From Batkoa obscura (taxonomy: Eukaryota > Entomophthoromycota > Entomophthoromycetes > Entomophthorales > Batkoaceae): DNA of 64,000 bases. Each line of letters starts with the position of its first letter. Position 1 is the first letter of the stretch. The stretch covers positions 228,612-292,611 of the forward strand of contig JASVEC010000045.1 of assembly GCA_030770535.1 (NCBI GenBank), read 5' to 3'. This document shows, in pieces, positions 11,753-23,557 of this stretch. A program made the position numbers and the translations under genes. Under the pieces are notes generated by a model. The model was not told the origin of the DNA, did not search any database, and was given only the letters and a program-made list of their open reading frames with translations.

Positions 11753-13399
11753 TTATGCCTTATAAGAATTAACTCCACCTATTCCAAACTTTGCTAATAT
11801 TTGCTGGGCATCTCTTAAAGGCTCTAAATTACGACCATATCCGATTACTGTAGGCACAACTTCGGAACTTAAGAATAATTTAGAAGCTACCCTAGCCAAA
11901 TCTTTTTGAGTCAACGCTTCAATCTTATTACATACAATCTCAGGTGATACCCTATATCCTGCAACTAACACTTGTTGTCCCATATCTTCTAATCTTATTA
12001 AACGTGATTCTAAATTCATTAATAAATTATTTTTCAGCTGGTTTTTAGCCCTTTCAAGCTCTACTTTCGAAATACGTTTTGGATCACATACTGAAGCTAA
12101 TGAGTATCCAATTACGTGTAACATATCTAATGAATAATCGGCTGGACATGATCCTGATATACCAAAAATACCTCCATCTTTATAACTGTGGTTGAAAGAT
12201 TGGCATGATTGAGACCAACCATATTGATTTAATACGGTACGATATAATCTTGAATGCATTCCTTTTCCAGGCCCACCTGCAGAAAAGGAAGACCCTCCTC
12301 CTAATAGAGCTTGTAATGTAGCTAATGGATAAAGATCTTCATCGGTGATTTTGACTCCATTCACTCCTACATAAACCTGAGTGAATTCAGTAATATCATT
12401 ATTCTCTAATTCAACACCACCGTGATAAACGGCACTAGTATTATCAGGTTCGAAAGAAGTTGAAGGGTGGAATATCTTTTCTGTAATTTTTTGTATTGAA
12501 GATCTTGCTTGGTCTTCTTGTTTTATAGGTGCTTTTATTGATGAATAATATTTATTTGCAAGATCTACTACCTTTTCGTGATCTAAACCAGATGCAGCAA
12601 TGACCATCCTTTCTGGGATAAACATTTTACTTAAATATTCTTTAATTCGAGCAGCGTTCATTGTATTCAAAGTTCTAGGAGTACATAAAAATGGTTTTCC
12701 TAAAGTTTTTCCACCAAAAGCAACGCTGTGTAACAATTCAGGTATATAAGTTTCTGGATTGGAAATTAAATTTTCAATTTCGTAGCTAGTCGATATCTTT
12801 TGCTCGTCGATCTCAGATTGTAATACTAAAGGTTTTTGTGTCATTTCTGCAAAAAGATAGGCTATCTTTTCAACATCTTGATGGTAAACTGTACCTTGAT
12901 ATTGTATCATTTCTCTAGAGCTATGTGACATTAAATTGCCTCCCATTTCTTCCACTTGATTTTGAATTTGTTCCGAGGTAAGATTCTCAGTGGCCTTAAA
13001 GATAATAAATATTTAAAATTAGTAAAGTCTAAATTGTTACCTTAAATGATATACGGTCTAACATATGTGATATTCCTGAAAACCCCTTAGTTTCATAACG
13101 TGAACCTGCATCCACATAAACACCAAATGCAGCGAAATGACCTGGCACATCATCACTAACTACCCTTATTCCGTTATCTAACATAGTGATTTGAGCGTCA
13201 TAGGTGCTTCTGGTTAAGTTGGATCTTGGTGTTACTGGAAATACATTACTCTTTAAATATAAATTAAATTGTTATTATTAAATAATGATATATCTACCTG
13301 GATATCTTTGGTTGTAGAATAATAGGACTTCATGTTTAATTTGTAATTCAATAATCTGCTGACATTGAATGCTGGCCTCTTTAAGCATAAACCTTTCAT
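11753..13399 (-). CDS. MAS2: Mitochondrial processing peptidase, alpha subunit
   Basis: Three exons encode about 510 residues. The N-terminus (MKGLCLKRPAFNVSRLLNYK) is basic and lacks acidic residues, as expected of a mitochondrial presequence. The M16 peptidase fold is evident: DNGIRVVSDDVPGHFAAFGV, GSRYETKGFSGISHMLDRIS, and the glycine-rich loop LLGGGSSFSAGGPGKGMHSR, which in MPP-alpha guides the presequence into the catalytic beta subunit. The zinc-binding HxxEH motif of the beta subunit is replaced by ISHMLDRIS, so this is the non-catalytic alpha chain. With MPP-beta it cleaves presequences in the matrix. The start was chosen as the first ATG in frame with the presequence. It is convergent with NOT4. 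Confidence 0.92.
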
Positions 13400-13803
13400 A
13401 GTATTACTTAGTAATTGAAAAAATTGTATTTTTTATATTCTATAAAAATCTAAAAAGTGAAAATTTTCTTTTGCTTAGTTAAATTATTTGAGAGTAAATT
13501 ATAAAAATTTAATTTAAATCATAAGGATAGATTTCTTCACAATTGTCTTATCATATTTCATTTTTATTTATCTCATAAAATTTAATTTTAATAATTTACA
13601 TATTATATCTTTAAATACTAAATAAATGATTTGTTTTCAGTATCAGATGTTTATCAGCTATTTTACTCGTATTTTAGCATATACTCAAACAAAAATAATT
13701 AAAATACCTTGATTTTGTTTATTGTGTTGTTTGATTAAAGAGGGCTAGTTTTTATTTCTGACATTATTGAAAAACTTGTTCATTTCCCTGTTTATACTAA
13801 TAT

Positions 13804-13853
13804 ATAGGAATGTATTTTTGTGTTTAAGGTTTCAAAAAAAAACATCCTCACAT
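13804..13853. repeat. Short inverted-repeat element with its middle missing
   Basis: Left end TAGGAATGTATTTTTGTGTTT is joined almost directly to the right end AAAAAAAAACATCCTCA. Both termini are present, so this is an internally deleted copy of about 50 bp. Confidence 0.6.
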
Positions 13854-13864
13854 AAAAACATAAA

Positions 13865-14772
13865 TAGTACCTAATTAGAAGCAACACCCAAAGCAAAGAT
13901 GATACATATAATGTAGACAAATTTCTTAAACATAGACCTATTTAAAATGAATCTAGAATATAAAGTACAAGTACAAGGAAAAAGCTAAAGCCCAATATTA
14001 ATGAGGAATATACAGCCGCTATGGTGTATGATTTTATAGCAGCAACCCTATAAGTCTATAATTGAGACATTAAATTGTTCGGTAATTCACTCAAAAGATT
14101 AATTCAAGACCCATAAAGCTGTATACTTCTGATATTTAATGAGATAACTTAAGATAGCAATATTCAATGGCAACTAAATAGCAGCAAACGATGAAATGAA
14201 AATAAACATTGAACCTAAATAAAATTTATGAGGATCAGTAAAGCAAGTCAAATCACTTGGATAGACCGAGACTGAAACTGAGACTTCATTGATAGCTGGA
14301 CGTAGAATTTATGACAGCAAAGCCAATGGTGACTGTAGAAAATGGAGCACAGAAGAATTCACTAAGTGGTCTTCTCATAGTTTTATGAGCCTTTTAGTCT
14401 CTAAATAAAATACAAACTATAAGCCAAGGAAATAAAGTTATTTCAAATATGGTACATTCAATAGCATCTAACGGTGTTTTGGACGATGCGACCTCTAATA
14501 CATAATTGATACAATATATGAGGATGTGTTTTTGTGTTTAAGGATTTTACTAACGATTTTTCCGCTCAAATAGCGCTTAAAAATGGAAAAAGTAATAAAA
14601 CCAAAAAAAAATCCCCATATCTATAAATTTTTGACAGTGCAAAAACTAGTTACATGGAAATATGGCTAAATATAATGATGATATTTGCTTTATGCTTAAA
14701 TCTGAATGCAATATAGAAAAATGAATTATCTATAGAAAGAATAGTAATCAATAGTAAAGGATAGGGCTACAT
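13865..14772 (-). pseudogene. Decayed class A-like 7TM receptor gene, interrupted by a short element
   Basis: Translating the minus strand gives pieces that follow the intact receptors at 17409 and 21537 from end to end, with stops and frame changes. An N-terminal piece PYPLLLITIL is followed by NSFFYIAFRFKHKANIIIIF (matching NSFLIYFA...I of TM1-TM2). Later come a VYQ-like stretch, YPSDLTCFTDPHK (matching YPADLTCFADPYK of extracellular loop 2), a VAAIKSYTIAAVYSSLI piece (TM6) and FALGVASN (TM7). A copy of the ~104-bp inverted-repeat element (14517-14620) sits within the gene between the TM2 and TM3 regions. The copy is plainly dead, but order and orientation are kept, so it arose as a normal paralogue. 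Boundaries are approximate. Confidence 0.72.
14517..14620. repeat. Short inverted-repeat element inserted in a receptor pseudogene
   Basis: TA-flanked copy with TGAGGATGTGTTTTTG and AAAAAATCCCCA ends. It splits the receptor relic at 13865-14772 in the TM2 to TM3 region. Confidence 0.85.
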
Positions 14773-16292
14773 TGATTATAATTGACGAAAAAATCCCTTT
14801 TAATAAAAAAAACTTTAGTCACGTACCTAAGACAGTGTTTGTTTATAAAGTCAGTAAAAAAGTTATAAATTTTGAATGTAAAAACACTAACCCCTTCACT
14901 TTTTTAGACAAATAAAATCCATCTATATATTAGTTAATAACTAAAATCAATCAATAGTTTATGTAATTTTTTGAAAATTAGACCGAAAAACTTAGTATAC
15001 ACGACTAAGGAGTATAACAGTTATTCAAAAAGCAAAATTGATTTAATACTATTACGAAAATTTTAACCAATAAAAATCATGAATTTAAATCAATCAATCA
15101 ATTAATTAATCTTATAGAGTAAAATGCGAAATTATTCGTGACGAAAGGAATTAATTGAAGTTGAAAAGTACTTGCAGTTAATAAAGGATTAGTTTATAAT
15201 AAGTTTGGATTAAAACTCCTTATTGTGAGAAAAGATTAAAAATTGTGAAGGATAAGAGGATAGAAAGAATACGGTTACGTTTTTTCCCCTTACTCTATTT
15301 TATGTTCTATATAATAGAGCAAATATATGGTCTTATAATAGTTGAACTATTAACCTCCGAGATATAATCAAGGAAATAGCTACTACTAATAGAAATTTTA
15401 GTATTGAGTTTTTTGGCTTTGGATAAAAAACAACGCCTTTAGAATCTTTTTGTATCTCAGAGACGAGTTATTTCAATTGATGTATGTATTTATATGTGCT
15501 ATGAAATAAAATCAGGAAAAAAACCGTACTATATCCTCTCTAACCATCTTATTCTTACACTTTTTCACTTCCCTTGTAGCTATAATCTAAAGTAATGCTT
15601 TGATTTTGAGGTTAGCAGTGATACTGGTATTAGACTAGAGTTAGGGTTAGGAGCTTAAATTCTTTATCAATAACATAAAAATGAATTCTTCACTGGTGAT
15701 TTTTTACCATCCATGAATACCACAATTACGTATGGACTTCATTACGATTGGGGTTTGTATTTTTTATGCATATACATGTAAATTCACCCCTAAATTTTAT
15801 TATACTTACATATTCTAAAAAATCAATTATTTGAATAGTTTTCACAAATGAAATGATTTGTCAAATATGCCTAAAAGTAAATTTGTATTAGTAATAGCTC
15901 AACAAGTGAGTTGTGATTTTATTTCAAAAAAGCTAAAATACAACTAAGCTAATTTAGTATATTTCTAACTCTGTATTATATACGTGAAACTAAGTTTTTA
16001 TACAATTTCTAAATAAAACTACTCTTTTAAATTTTAACCGGTATCATATATGCTTTATTATACTTATTTATACACATATATAATTATTTGACTAATTTAT
16101 AAAATATGCTTATATGTAACAGGTTTTGTACTTGTTATGTCTCCTCTTTATTTTACTTTTATTCTTTTTACTATTAAGCAAACTAATCGATGGACTGTAA
16201 TAATATAGGGTTGTAACAAATGGATAATTTTAATTTTATCAAAAATCTTGGCACTCCATCCGAATTTATTGATTGGATTTAGTATAAAATAA

Positions 16293-16397
16293 TATATGAG
16301 GGTGTATTTTTTCGTTTAAGAATTCTGCTAACAACCCTTCTACTCAAATATCGCTCAAAAATGGAAAAAGTAATGAAGACAAAAAAAACCCCATATA
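16293..16397. repeat. Short inverted-repeat element
   Basis: TA-flanked copy starting TGAGGGTGTATTTTTT with the internal CAAATATCGCTCAAAAATGG block and a shortened right end. The 62-residue reading frame across it is an artefact of the repeat. Confidence 0.75.
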
Positions 16398-17346
16398 TAA
16401 AATTAGCATATACATATGAATTAGCACTATACAAATTGGCCTTGTTTTTGCTATAAATATTATTCAACGTCCTTTGCTATAGTAATTAATTTTACCAAGC
16501 TTAGTTTATTTTTATTATAATACCCAAGTTAGTATAAATACATTTATTAATTTTTTGTGAACAGTAAGTAAATGCTATTATAGCTTTTAACAATACTTAT
16601 CAAAGTATATAAATGAGCTGCAAAAGACAATGCCATTTTTGGACCTTAAAATTATGTTGACTATATATTATTTAGTCTAGAACAAATTCATTACTATATT
16701 GCTATTCTAATTAACACGTGTAATAAAGCTGGCTAATATATTACTAAACTACTTTATTAAGAATTTCCATATGCGTTAATAAGTAGATCAATTGTCAGTA
16801 TGGATTATTTATATTGTTAAAGGTTGATCTTATACCAACAAGGTAAAATTAACTATTATGAATAAATTTTAATCAACATCAGATCATAACGTACTACATA
16901 CAAGGTTTTGTTAGATTTAAAGGGTATAACTTTAATTATCTATTTATTATATATGTCTTAAGTTCGATTGAATGGTTAAATATTCCAATATAACCTAGAA
17001 TATGACAATAAACTAAGCTGCCACACTCACCTCTTAATGTTACCATTAAAACATCTAAATAAAACCATTTGTATTTTTGATGTAGAATATAGTAATTATA
17101 CTCCCATAAGTAGCTCTGAAGTGAGGGAGAATTGAATAAAGTTTCAGCAAAAATGTATGATGCCAGATTTTTTGCTAAACTGTTTATGTTTTGTACTAAT
17201 ATAGTAATTTCACAATAAACTCTAATATTTTAATTACCATTTTAAACTTTTACATTTTTCAAATTTATTAATCATTTAGAAAACCAGTTTGTACTAAGAA
17301 TATAGCTGCATTTTTATTTCACCTTTATTATCCAAGAATCAAAGAT

Positions 17347-17355
17347 GTATTTAAA
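17347..17355 (+). promoter_or_regulatory. TATA-like box of the first receptor gene
   Basis: GTATTTAAATAG lies about 60 bp upstream of the ATG. The paralogue at 21537 has CATATTTAAACAAATAG about 75 bp upstream of its ATG. The shared TATTTAAA core suggests a common core promoter, but TA-rich matches are cheap in this genome. Confidence 0.3.
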
Positions 17356-17408
17356 TAGAGACAATAGAGCAAATTCAAAAAATAATCTTCAAAGTTCAAA
17401 TTAACAAG

Positions 17409-18320
17409 ATGCAATCATTTTCAGCTTTATCGATCATTTCAATGTTTCTAGTAGCAGCTTCAGCTGTTATCAACTCATTTTTAATTTATTTTGCATCAAG
17501 GATTAAACCAATAACAAGTGATATCGTTGTTGTTATTACACTTGCCTCAATTGAATTAGTATTCCCAATTGTTAAAATTACAAATATTGTTTACCAAGTT
17601 ACTACTGGTGTCAATATTATACATGATTCGTTAGGGTGTCAAATCAATGGTTCTTTCTTAAATATTTTATATTTCCTTGAGATTATGTTTGCTTTTTATT
17701 TAGCTCATGAGAGACTTAGTAAAGTAAGAGGCAAACCAATAACAAAATATTTTAACATCCCATTCTTCATCATTGTTCTTGGGTTTATTATTTTAACAAT
17801 TTGGGTAGGATCTATTGGGGAAATGTCTCCATACCCTGCGGATCTAACTTGTTTTGCAGATCCGTATAAATCCCCTGTTGCTTTGATCACGTTTTTGTAC
17901 TTTGTTGTTTTTTGTTATATTGCAACCATTTTAATTGTGTATTGCTATCTTAAATTATCTCGAGAGGTACTCAAAGCATATGACTTTGTTGATCTTGAGT
18001 TGCGTGTAGCACAAGGCGCAGTGAGCGATACAAAGTCACGTTCATGGAATTATAGATTTGCTTCTATAAAAATTTATATTATTGTAGCAGTTTATTGTTC
18101 GTTAATGTTAATCTCGATATCATTTCTTACAGCTACACCTTTTGTTCCAAAGACAAACATTGAACTGATAAAGTTTAGAATTTATGCTGATGTTGTTACC
18201 ATATTATTTTTCCTTATCGGGCTTACCTCTAATTCAGTCCTACTTATGTTATTACATACAGGGGTAAATAGGGAGATGAACGCATTTTTTGATAGGCTGA
18301 GAAAAAAAAGAATAAATTAA
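17409..18320 (+). CDS. Class A-like seven-transmembrane receptor (GPCR)
   Basis: A single-exon 303-residue membrane protein with seven hydrophobic segments. A cysteine at the start of TM3 (SLGCQINGSFLN) and one in the second extracellular loop (ADLTCFADPYK) are placed like the conserved disulfide of rhodopsin-family receptors. TM3 ends in HERLSKVRGKP, an ER-x-x-K version of the (D/E)RY motif. TM7 reads LIGLTSNSVLLMLLHTG, a possible analogue of the NPxxY region. Ligand and G-protein are unknown. The paralogue at 21537-22439 is very close along its whole length; 32376-33281 is more distant. The start ATG follows AACAAG, matching ATCAAG before the paralogue's ATG. Such receptors are abundant in some early-diverging fungi. 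Confidence 0.85.
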   Translation: MQSFSALSIISMFLVAASAVINSFLIYFASRIKPITSDIVVVITLASIELVFPIVKITNIVYQVTTGVNIIHDSLGCQINGSFLNILYFLEIMFAFYLAHERLSKVRGKPITKYFNIPFFIIVLGFIILTIWVGSIGEMSPYPADLTCFADPYKSPVALITFLYFVVFCYIATILIVYCYLKLSREVLKAYDFVDLELRVAQGAVSDTKSRSWNYRFASIKIYIIVAVYCSLMLISISFLTATPFVPKTNIELIKFRIYADVVTILFFLIGLTSNSVLLMLLHTGVNREMNAFFDRLRKKRIN

Positions 18321-18854
18321 TATTATTATCATGGTGACTTTAATATCAGAATAAAGTTCGACTTTGCAAGTTTTTAAATAGTTAATATTCGCTAAATAAA
18401 ATATATAATATAAACAATTTTTATTCACTATGATAATTTGGCTATCGAATTACACTATGGTACATTTTATTTAAAAAGATAAATTTATAGTGAAATCATC
18501 TCTATTGTTAACATTATTATTTAGTTGAAATTTTTTTATCTTAAAAAAGCGTAATTAAACTTACTTTAAACGGAAAAAAGTATATTATATAATATAGTAC
18601 CATTATTTTAAAGTGACTTTGAACTATACATGATTTTGTAAGGCAACGTAATCATTATTATTTTGTAAAAAGCAGTAAAAAAATTGATTAATGGCTAATA
18701 ACTTTGCACAAAGGTATTATAATGAAAAAACATGATTATAGATAAAACATTTTAAAAATTTGGTACAATATTTATGAGTGTGCTTTTAAGCTATATTCAT
18801 AAGATATTAATATATACGTAAAACAACGATTCTAAATTATTCTCAAAATATAAG

Positions 18855-18957
18855 ATATGAGGATGCATTTTTATGTTTAAGAATTTCAGTGATAGTTTTT
18901 TCATTTAAATAGTACTCAAAAATGAGAAAAGTGATGAAACTAAAAACACCCTTATAT
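18855..18957. repeat. Short inverted-repeat element
   Basis: TA-flanked, TGAGGATGCATTTTTATG start and AAAACACCCTTA end; worn but full length. Confidence 0.8.
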
Positions 18958-19060
18958 GTTAGCTTAAAATATAAAAAGGCTTAATCAAATTCAAAAAAAT
19001 GATCAGAAATCTACTTAAAATAATTTACTATATTAGGAAATTGAAAAAATAGCTTTAGAA

Positions 19061-19164
19061 ATGGGGATGTTTTTTTTTGGCTTCATTACTTTTTCCATCT
19101 TTTAAGCGCTATTTGTGTGGAAAAATTGTTAGTAAAATTCTTAAATACAAAAATACATCCCCAA
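19061..19164. repeat. Short inverted-repeat element, well preserved, opposite orientation
   Basis: TGGGGATGTTTTTTTTTGG start, CTTTTAAGCGCTATTTG centre, AAAATACATCCCCA end. The flanking dinucleotides are AA on both sides rather than TA. Confidence 0.88.
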
Positions 19165-19589
19165 ATGTTATATTTAAAAAGTCAAGGTTCTTATAAAAAT
19201 TAAGATATGTATAATCAATGCAGTTAGATAAGTCATTTTTTTAATATACTTTTTTTATATGCTCTAAAATTATCAAACACTTTTAACATATTATTATAAT
19301 ATTAAAAATATATTTAGTAGCTCATTAAGTTACTAAATTGATTTATTATAAATAAATTTACTTTTTTATTTTTTATACTGATAATCTTTATTTATTAATT
19401 TTTTTTAGCATTTTTTATAATGAAATATTTGAAATTAAATAGATTGTTAATAATAATAAAAAGCTATTTGTAATTATTTTAAAAATAACAATATTATTTA
19501 TTATATATAAACAGTTTATAGTATTAAAATCATTTAGATAACTATAGTTAAGCCTCAATTTAATATAATAAATTAAGCTATTGATATTT

Positions 19590-20052
19590 TGTGAAATATT
19601 GCTTTGTCAGCTCCATGATTGATTATAACATAATAATCAATTAAGTTGCTGTGTTCTCAAGTTCGGAGACAATCAATCATATGCTCTTATTTTGATTTAC
19701 TATGAGAATTTATAATTTCACATCGTGAAGGATATTATCCTCTCATTTTGATATCCATACTTGTTGGAGTATAGAAAAGATTTTGGAATGCAATAATTCG
19801 GGATTTTTTAACTGAATTGTTTCCTGACATCTCGTACCTCTAATAAAACCCCTAACTCTTTTAATAATATTTTACGTAGATTTTATAGTAATATTGTCTA
19901 TTATATTTGTCTTACATAGTATGTAGTCTGTTACGTAGTATTCTTCATAATTCAAGTATCTTAGTTGTATAAACTGAGACCTATCAACTTACGGCTAAGT
20001 CAATCAAGTAAAAATTGCTCTTGACTCCAGCCACTGAGCACTAGATTTCGCA
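19590..20052 (-). mobile_element. LTR-like fossil (solo), ~460 bp
   Basis: The block begins TGTGAAATATTGC and ends in a worn ATTTCGCA, that is TG...CA type ends with short inverted terminal repeats, as in long terminal repeats. It matches the repeat at 26179-26576 over most of its length and the arms of the compound copy at 61926-62660. No coding region adjoins it, so it appears to be a solo copy. It is more worn than the other two and so probably older. It lies between the two closest receptor genes. A short TIR transposon is the alternative reading. Confidence 0.55.
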
Positions 20053-21536
20053 GCTTTTTTGCTTAATTTTAATATTACTTATAGGAATGTTTTTTATCTA
20101 GTATCTATTTAAAGAAATCTAAAAATTTACAATATACAAAAAATGAATGAGAAAGTGGATTAGAGAATTTTGTTCTTAATTTTAAAACACTTGCTTTGTA
20201 ATATTTGAAATAGCTCTAATAATTCTAACTTACTATACTATTTAGGATATTTCAATACTAGACTCCTTCGTAATATTACATCAATTGATATTGAGTATTA
20301 CTTACTATATTATCATAGTAAAGCATTGTGTATTTTGTTTTTAATGAATGATTTTAATCAAATGGCAAAAAATACTAAAAGTGGTAGTTTCATCATTTAA
20401 ATCACAAATGTTCCATAAATTCTACTAAATCACTAGTGGACCTATGTTTTAAGGAATTAACATCACAAAAGTCAATAGATAAGCAGGCAGGTATACTAGC
20501 AAACCCAAATTATTAATATATTATCACCTTTAAATTATATATTGTAAATTAACTTATTCTACTATTTACAAATCAATTGTATGATATATTTGCTAATTGT
20601 GGTAAAATAATAAATACCGAGAGTCAACTCTTTATGTATTTTTAGACATTCCATAATAGCGCATGCCATGAATCTCATGAATTAGAATAAATTTGCTAAA
20701 ATAGTATTTTAAGGGATGTATATTATATAAAATATTAATTTAAAAAATACTCTTGCTTATATTGATCATTATTTTTATTATTAATTCCTTCAATTAAATT
20801 TAGATATCTGATTATTTAGTTTTAATTGATAATTTAGTATTGGGTGCATCTCTCTAAGGAAGCTTCGATAGTATAGTATTTAATATTAGCAGTAGATTAG
20901 AGACTTCGTTGAGACTTTTTGTTAAACGTGTTAAAATAGCCTTGAATAAATAAAAAACACAAAGTATCAAAAATAGCTAATTTTTTAAGATGCCATTTGA
21001 TGGATTAATTGTTTTTTATGACTTTATTCTAAAATGTTCAATTACAGAACATCGTTTACAATTTTCTTTTACTCTTTTTTTTATAAAAACATAATAAACC
21101 TCAAGCTATATAGACTTTATTAATAGTTGCTTTTAGTAATCAAATTTCCTAAAGGAAAAGTGGCATAAAAGAGTGAACAATTAGCCTTTTCGCTTTAAAA
21201 TTGAAACATTTATCGTTACTTCTTTAAATAACATGTATTTTATTGTATCTAAAACCTTTTATAGTACAATCCACAGGTTGAGGAAAATATATTAATAAAA
21301 AAATTGGAACTAAACTATCATGGTTAATGTTTGTATATCAAACAAAAGTTACCTTTTGCCAAAAATAGTCCAAACAGGTTTAATACTGATGCCACATTTA
21401 TTTACATAAGTATACAGTGGTTATTATTTTTTATAGTAATCGTGCATGAAATAATCAAACATATTTAAACAAATAGATGTTACATTGTTATTTGATTTTT
21501 AATTCGGATTTATTTAAAGTAGTTTTGCAAATCAAG
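20053..21536. other. Intergenic upstream of the second receptor
   Basis: 1.5 kb AT-rich, no recognised gene or repeat. The last 100 bp hold the TATTTAAA-type box of the receptor promoter. Confidence 0.5.
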
Positions 21537-22439
21537 ATGTCAAGCTTTTCTCCTTTATTCTTTATCTCCTTCTTATTAGTAGGGATTTCAGCAATAGTAA
21601 ACTCTTTTCTGATTTATTTTGCAACCAAAATCAGACCGAGAACAAATGATATTATTATTGTTATTGCCCTTGCAACTATTGAATTAGTTTTCCCAGTTGT
21701 AAAGATAACTAATACAGTGTACCAAATCACTACAGGTGTCAATATTATACACAGTGAGCTAGGATGTCAAGTTAATGGATCATTTTTAAATCTTCTTTAT
21801 TTCCTTGAAATTATGTTTTCATACTTTTTAGCAAGCGAAAGACTTTCAAAAATTACAGGTAAACCACTTAGCAGGCTCTTTATGATCCCTTTCTTTTCAG
21901 TGATTGCTGGCTTTTTCATTTTAGTCATTTGGGTAGCAATTAGAGGTGATATGTCTGCTTATCCAGCCGACTTAACCTGTTTTGCTGACCCGTTTAAATC
22001 CACTGTTGCTACAATCACCTTCTTTTATTTTATTGCTGCATGTTATTATGCTACAATCTCTATTGTTTATTGTTACTACAAACTATCACGTGAAGTATTA
22101 AAGGCATACGATTTTGTTGATCTTGAGCTTCGTGCAACAAATGGTACAGTAAATGACACAAAATCACGCTCCTGGAATTATAAACTTGCTTCATTTAAAA
22201 TCTATCTCACTATGGCTATCTATTGTTCTTTGATGCTAATCTCAGTAACTTTTTTGGTAACCATACAGTATGGGCCAAAAGTAACTGTATCTCAAATAGG
22301 TTTTAGTAAATTGGCTGATATACTTACGATCCTGTTCTTCCTCATCGGACTTACTTCTAACTCAGTGTTACTTATGATGTTGCACACTGGTGTAAACAGA
22401 GAAATGAACTCTTTTATATCAAAATTTAAAAGGAAGTAA
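21537..22439 (+). CDS. Class A-like seven-transmembrane receptor (GPCR), close paralogue
   Basis: A 300-residue, single-exon, seven-helix protein. It aligns without gaps of note to the receptor at 17409: GVNIIHSELGCQVNGSFLN, SERLSKITGKP after TM3, YPADLTCFADPFK with the loop-2 cysteine, YDFVDLELRA in the third intracellular loop, and LIGLTSNSVLLMMLHTGVN at TM7. I chose the ATG at 21537 because it matches the start of the paralogue (MSSFSPLFFIS against MQSFSALSIIS); a longer frame opening at 21477 adds 20 residues with no counterpart. Ligand unknown. The two genes are 3.2 kb apart in the same orientation, a dispersed tandem duplication with an LTR-like fossil and two short elements between them. 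Confidence 0.85.
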   Translation: MSSFSPLFFISFLLVGISAIVNSFLIYFATKIRPRTNDIIIVIALATIELVFPVVKITNTVYQITTGVNIIHSELGCQVNGSFLNLLYFLEIMFSYFLASERLSKITGKPLSRLFMIPFFSVIAGFFILVIWVAIRGDMSAYPADLTCFADPFKSTVATITFFYFIAACYYATISIVYCYYKLSREVLKAYDFVDLELRATNGTVNDTKSRSWNYKLASFKIYLTMAIYCSLMLISVTFLVTIQYGPKVTVSQIGFSKLADILTILFFLIGLTSNSVLLMMLHTGVNREMNSFISKFKRK

Positions 22440-22855
22440 CATAACTCAGGTGAATGCGAACAAATTAATTCAAATGGCTTTTTAATTAAATACAATTAAT
22501 AATTATAGTTTTATTTAAAAGCGTTTTATTTTGCTTGCTGGTTTATACATTTATTTAAATACTAATACTCAAAGGACATATCAAAGATTCATTACATTTT
22601 TTATTTTGTAGTTCATATTATATCAATTTTTAGAGCTATAGTATAGGGATTATATCTTTTTATTTAGGCTAAAGATATAGAGTAAATCTCATCCCTTGAA
22701 TGTATGTTTTTTAAGGTAGATTTCTACCAAGACACTGGCTTTAATTTTATTATAAGGTTTTATTCAGGTTAGGTTAAACCCAACTAACTATTTTTCATAA
22801 TGTAATATTAATAAAAAAGTCAAAACTTTAAAGTTTAATTTATTGTAAAATTGGT
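22440..22855. other. Convergent 3' interval
   Basis: 416 bp between the 3' ends of the receptor and the minus-strand secreted protein; nothing recognised. Confidence 0.5.
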
Positions 22856-23557
22856 TTATTCAATTTTATCAGAGATACCTTTTAAATTAACAGCTAATTT
22901 ATCAGAAATAAGATCATGTTTTGAGTGAAGAACTAGTAACTTATCAATGGCAACTTTGGCCGCTTTGGGATTTTGCTTATAAGTTTCTGAGGATATTTTA
23001 GTGACATACTTGGATATTTTCTTATTATTAGCATAAGGTTTGATTACAATATCACGAATTAATTCACCAGTGTGTGAATCTTGGCTTGCTATTTTATCCA
23101 AGGAAGAGAATAAATTGGTAACTACTTCTGAGTCGTTTTCCAAAATATCTGCAACTGTTTCCACGACCTTTGGAGTAAGATTGGGTCTATCAGCAAATCC
23201 TGCTCCAACACCAGCAATTGATACAAACACTTTCATCGTAGGCTTCATAACAAATTTAGTAACTTGTCTAGCGAGCTTTCCTCTGTCGGTTTTTTTTACA
23301 TAGCTGTCAGCTGCATTTAAGGCGTCTCTTTTCAGCTGCACTGTTGGGGACATCTCAACGGGGGCAGTATCTTTACTGCTATTCTTTTTTCCAAAATTGA
23401 ATAACTGAGGCATAGCGTTAACATTAAAATCACCCATAATATTGAAGTCCAGCTCCTCACCTTGTATAAATCTTAGACCAGTTCTTTTTAATTTGTTAAA
23501 ACCTAGTCCATAACTTCCAGTTACTAATAACACGCTTATTAATGTTATACTTTTCAT
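22856..23557 (-). CDS. Predicted secreted protein, 233 residues, unknown function
   Basis: A single exon opens with a clear signal peptide (MKSITLISVLLVTGSYGLGF, cleavage probably near residue 18). The mature part has a short low-complexity linker, then a basic helical region from about residue 75 (VQLKRDALNAADSYVKKTD) to the C-terminus with many Lys residues. It has no cysteines in the mature part and no transmembrane helix after the signal, unless VFVSIAGVGAGFA (about residues 110-122) inserts. I do not recognise a family. Its position between receptor genes and a second secreted protein is noted, without evidence of a shared pathway. Confidence 0.65.
   Translation of the reverse strand: MKSITLISVLLVTGSYGLGFNKLKRTGLRFIQGEELDFNIMGDFNVNAMPQLFNFGKKNSSKDTAPVEMSPTVQLKRDALNAADSYVKKTDRGKLARQVTKFVMKPTMKVFVSIAGVGAGFADRPNLTPKVVETVADILENDSEVVTNLFSSLDKIASQDSHTGELIRDIVIKPYANNKKISKYVTKISSETYKQNPKAAKVAIDKLLVLHSKHDLISDKLAVNLKGISDKIE

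Larger units (their letters stand above)
14773..17408. other. Gene-poor interval upstream of the first intact receptor
   Basis: 2.6 kb of AT-rich sequence with many stops in all frames. It holds one short element at 16293-16397. A TTAGGGTTAGG stretch at 15641 is too short to call an interstitial telomere. I see no gene. Confidence 0.5.
18321..19589. other. Intergenic with two short elements
   Basis: AT-rich sequence downstream of the receptor gene with copies of the short inverted-repeat element at 18855-18957 and 19061-19164. Nothing else recognised. Confidence 0.5.

Noticed and set aside
15641-15651. TTAGGGTTAGG as an interstitial telomere tract
   Set aside because: Fewer than two full units; likely chance or a telobox-like motif, and nothing around it looks subtelomeric.
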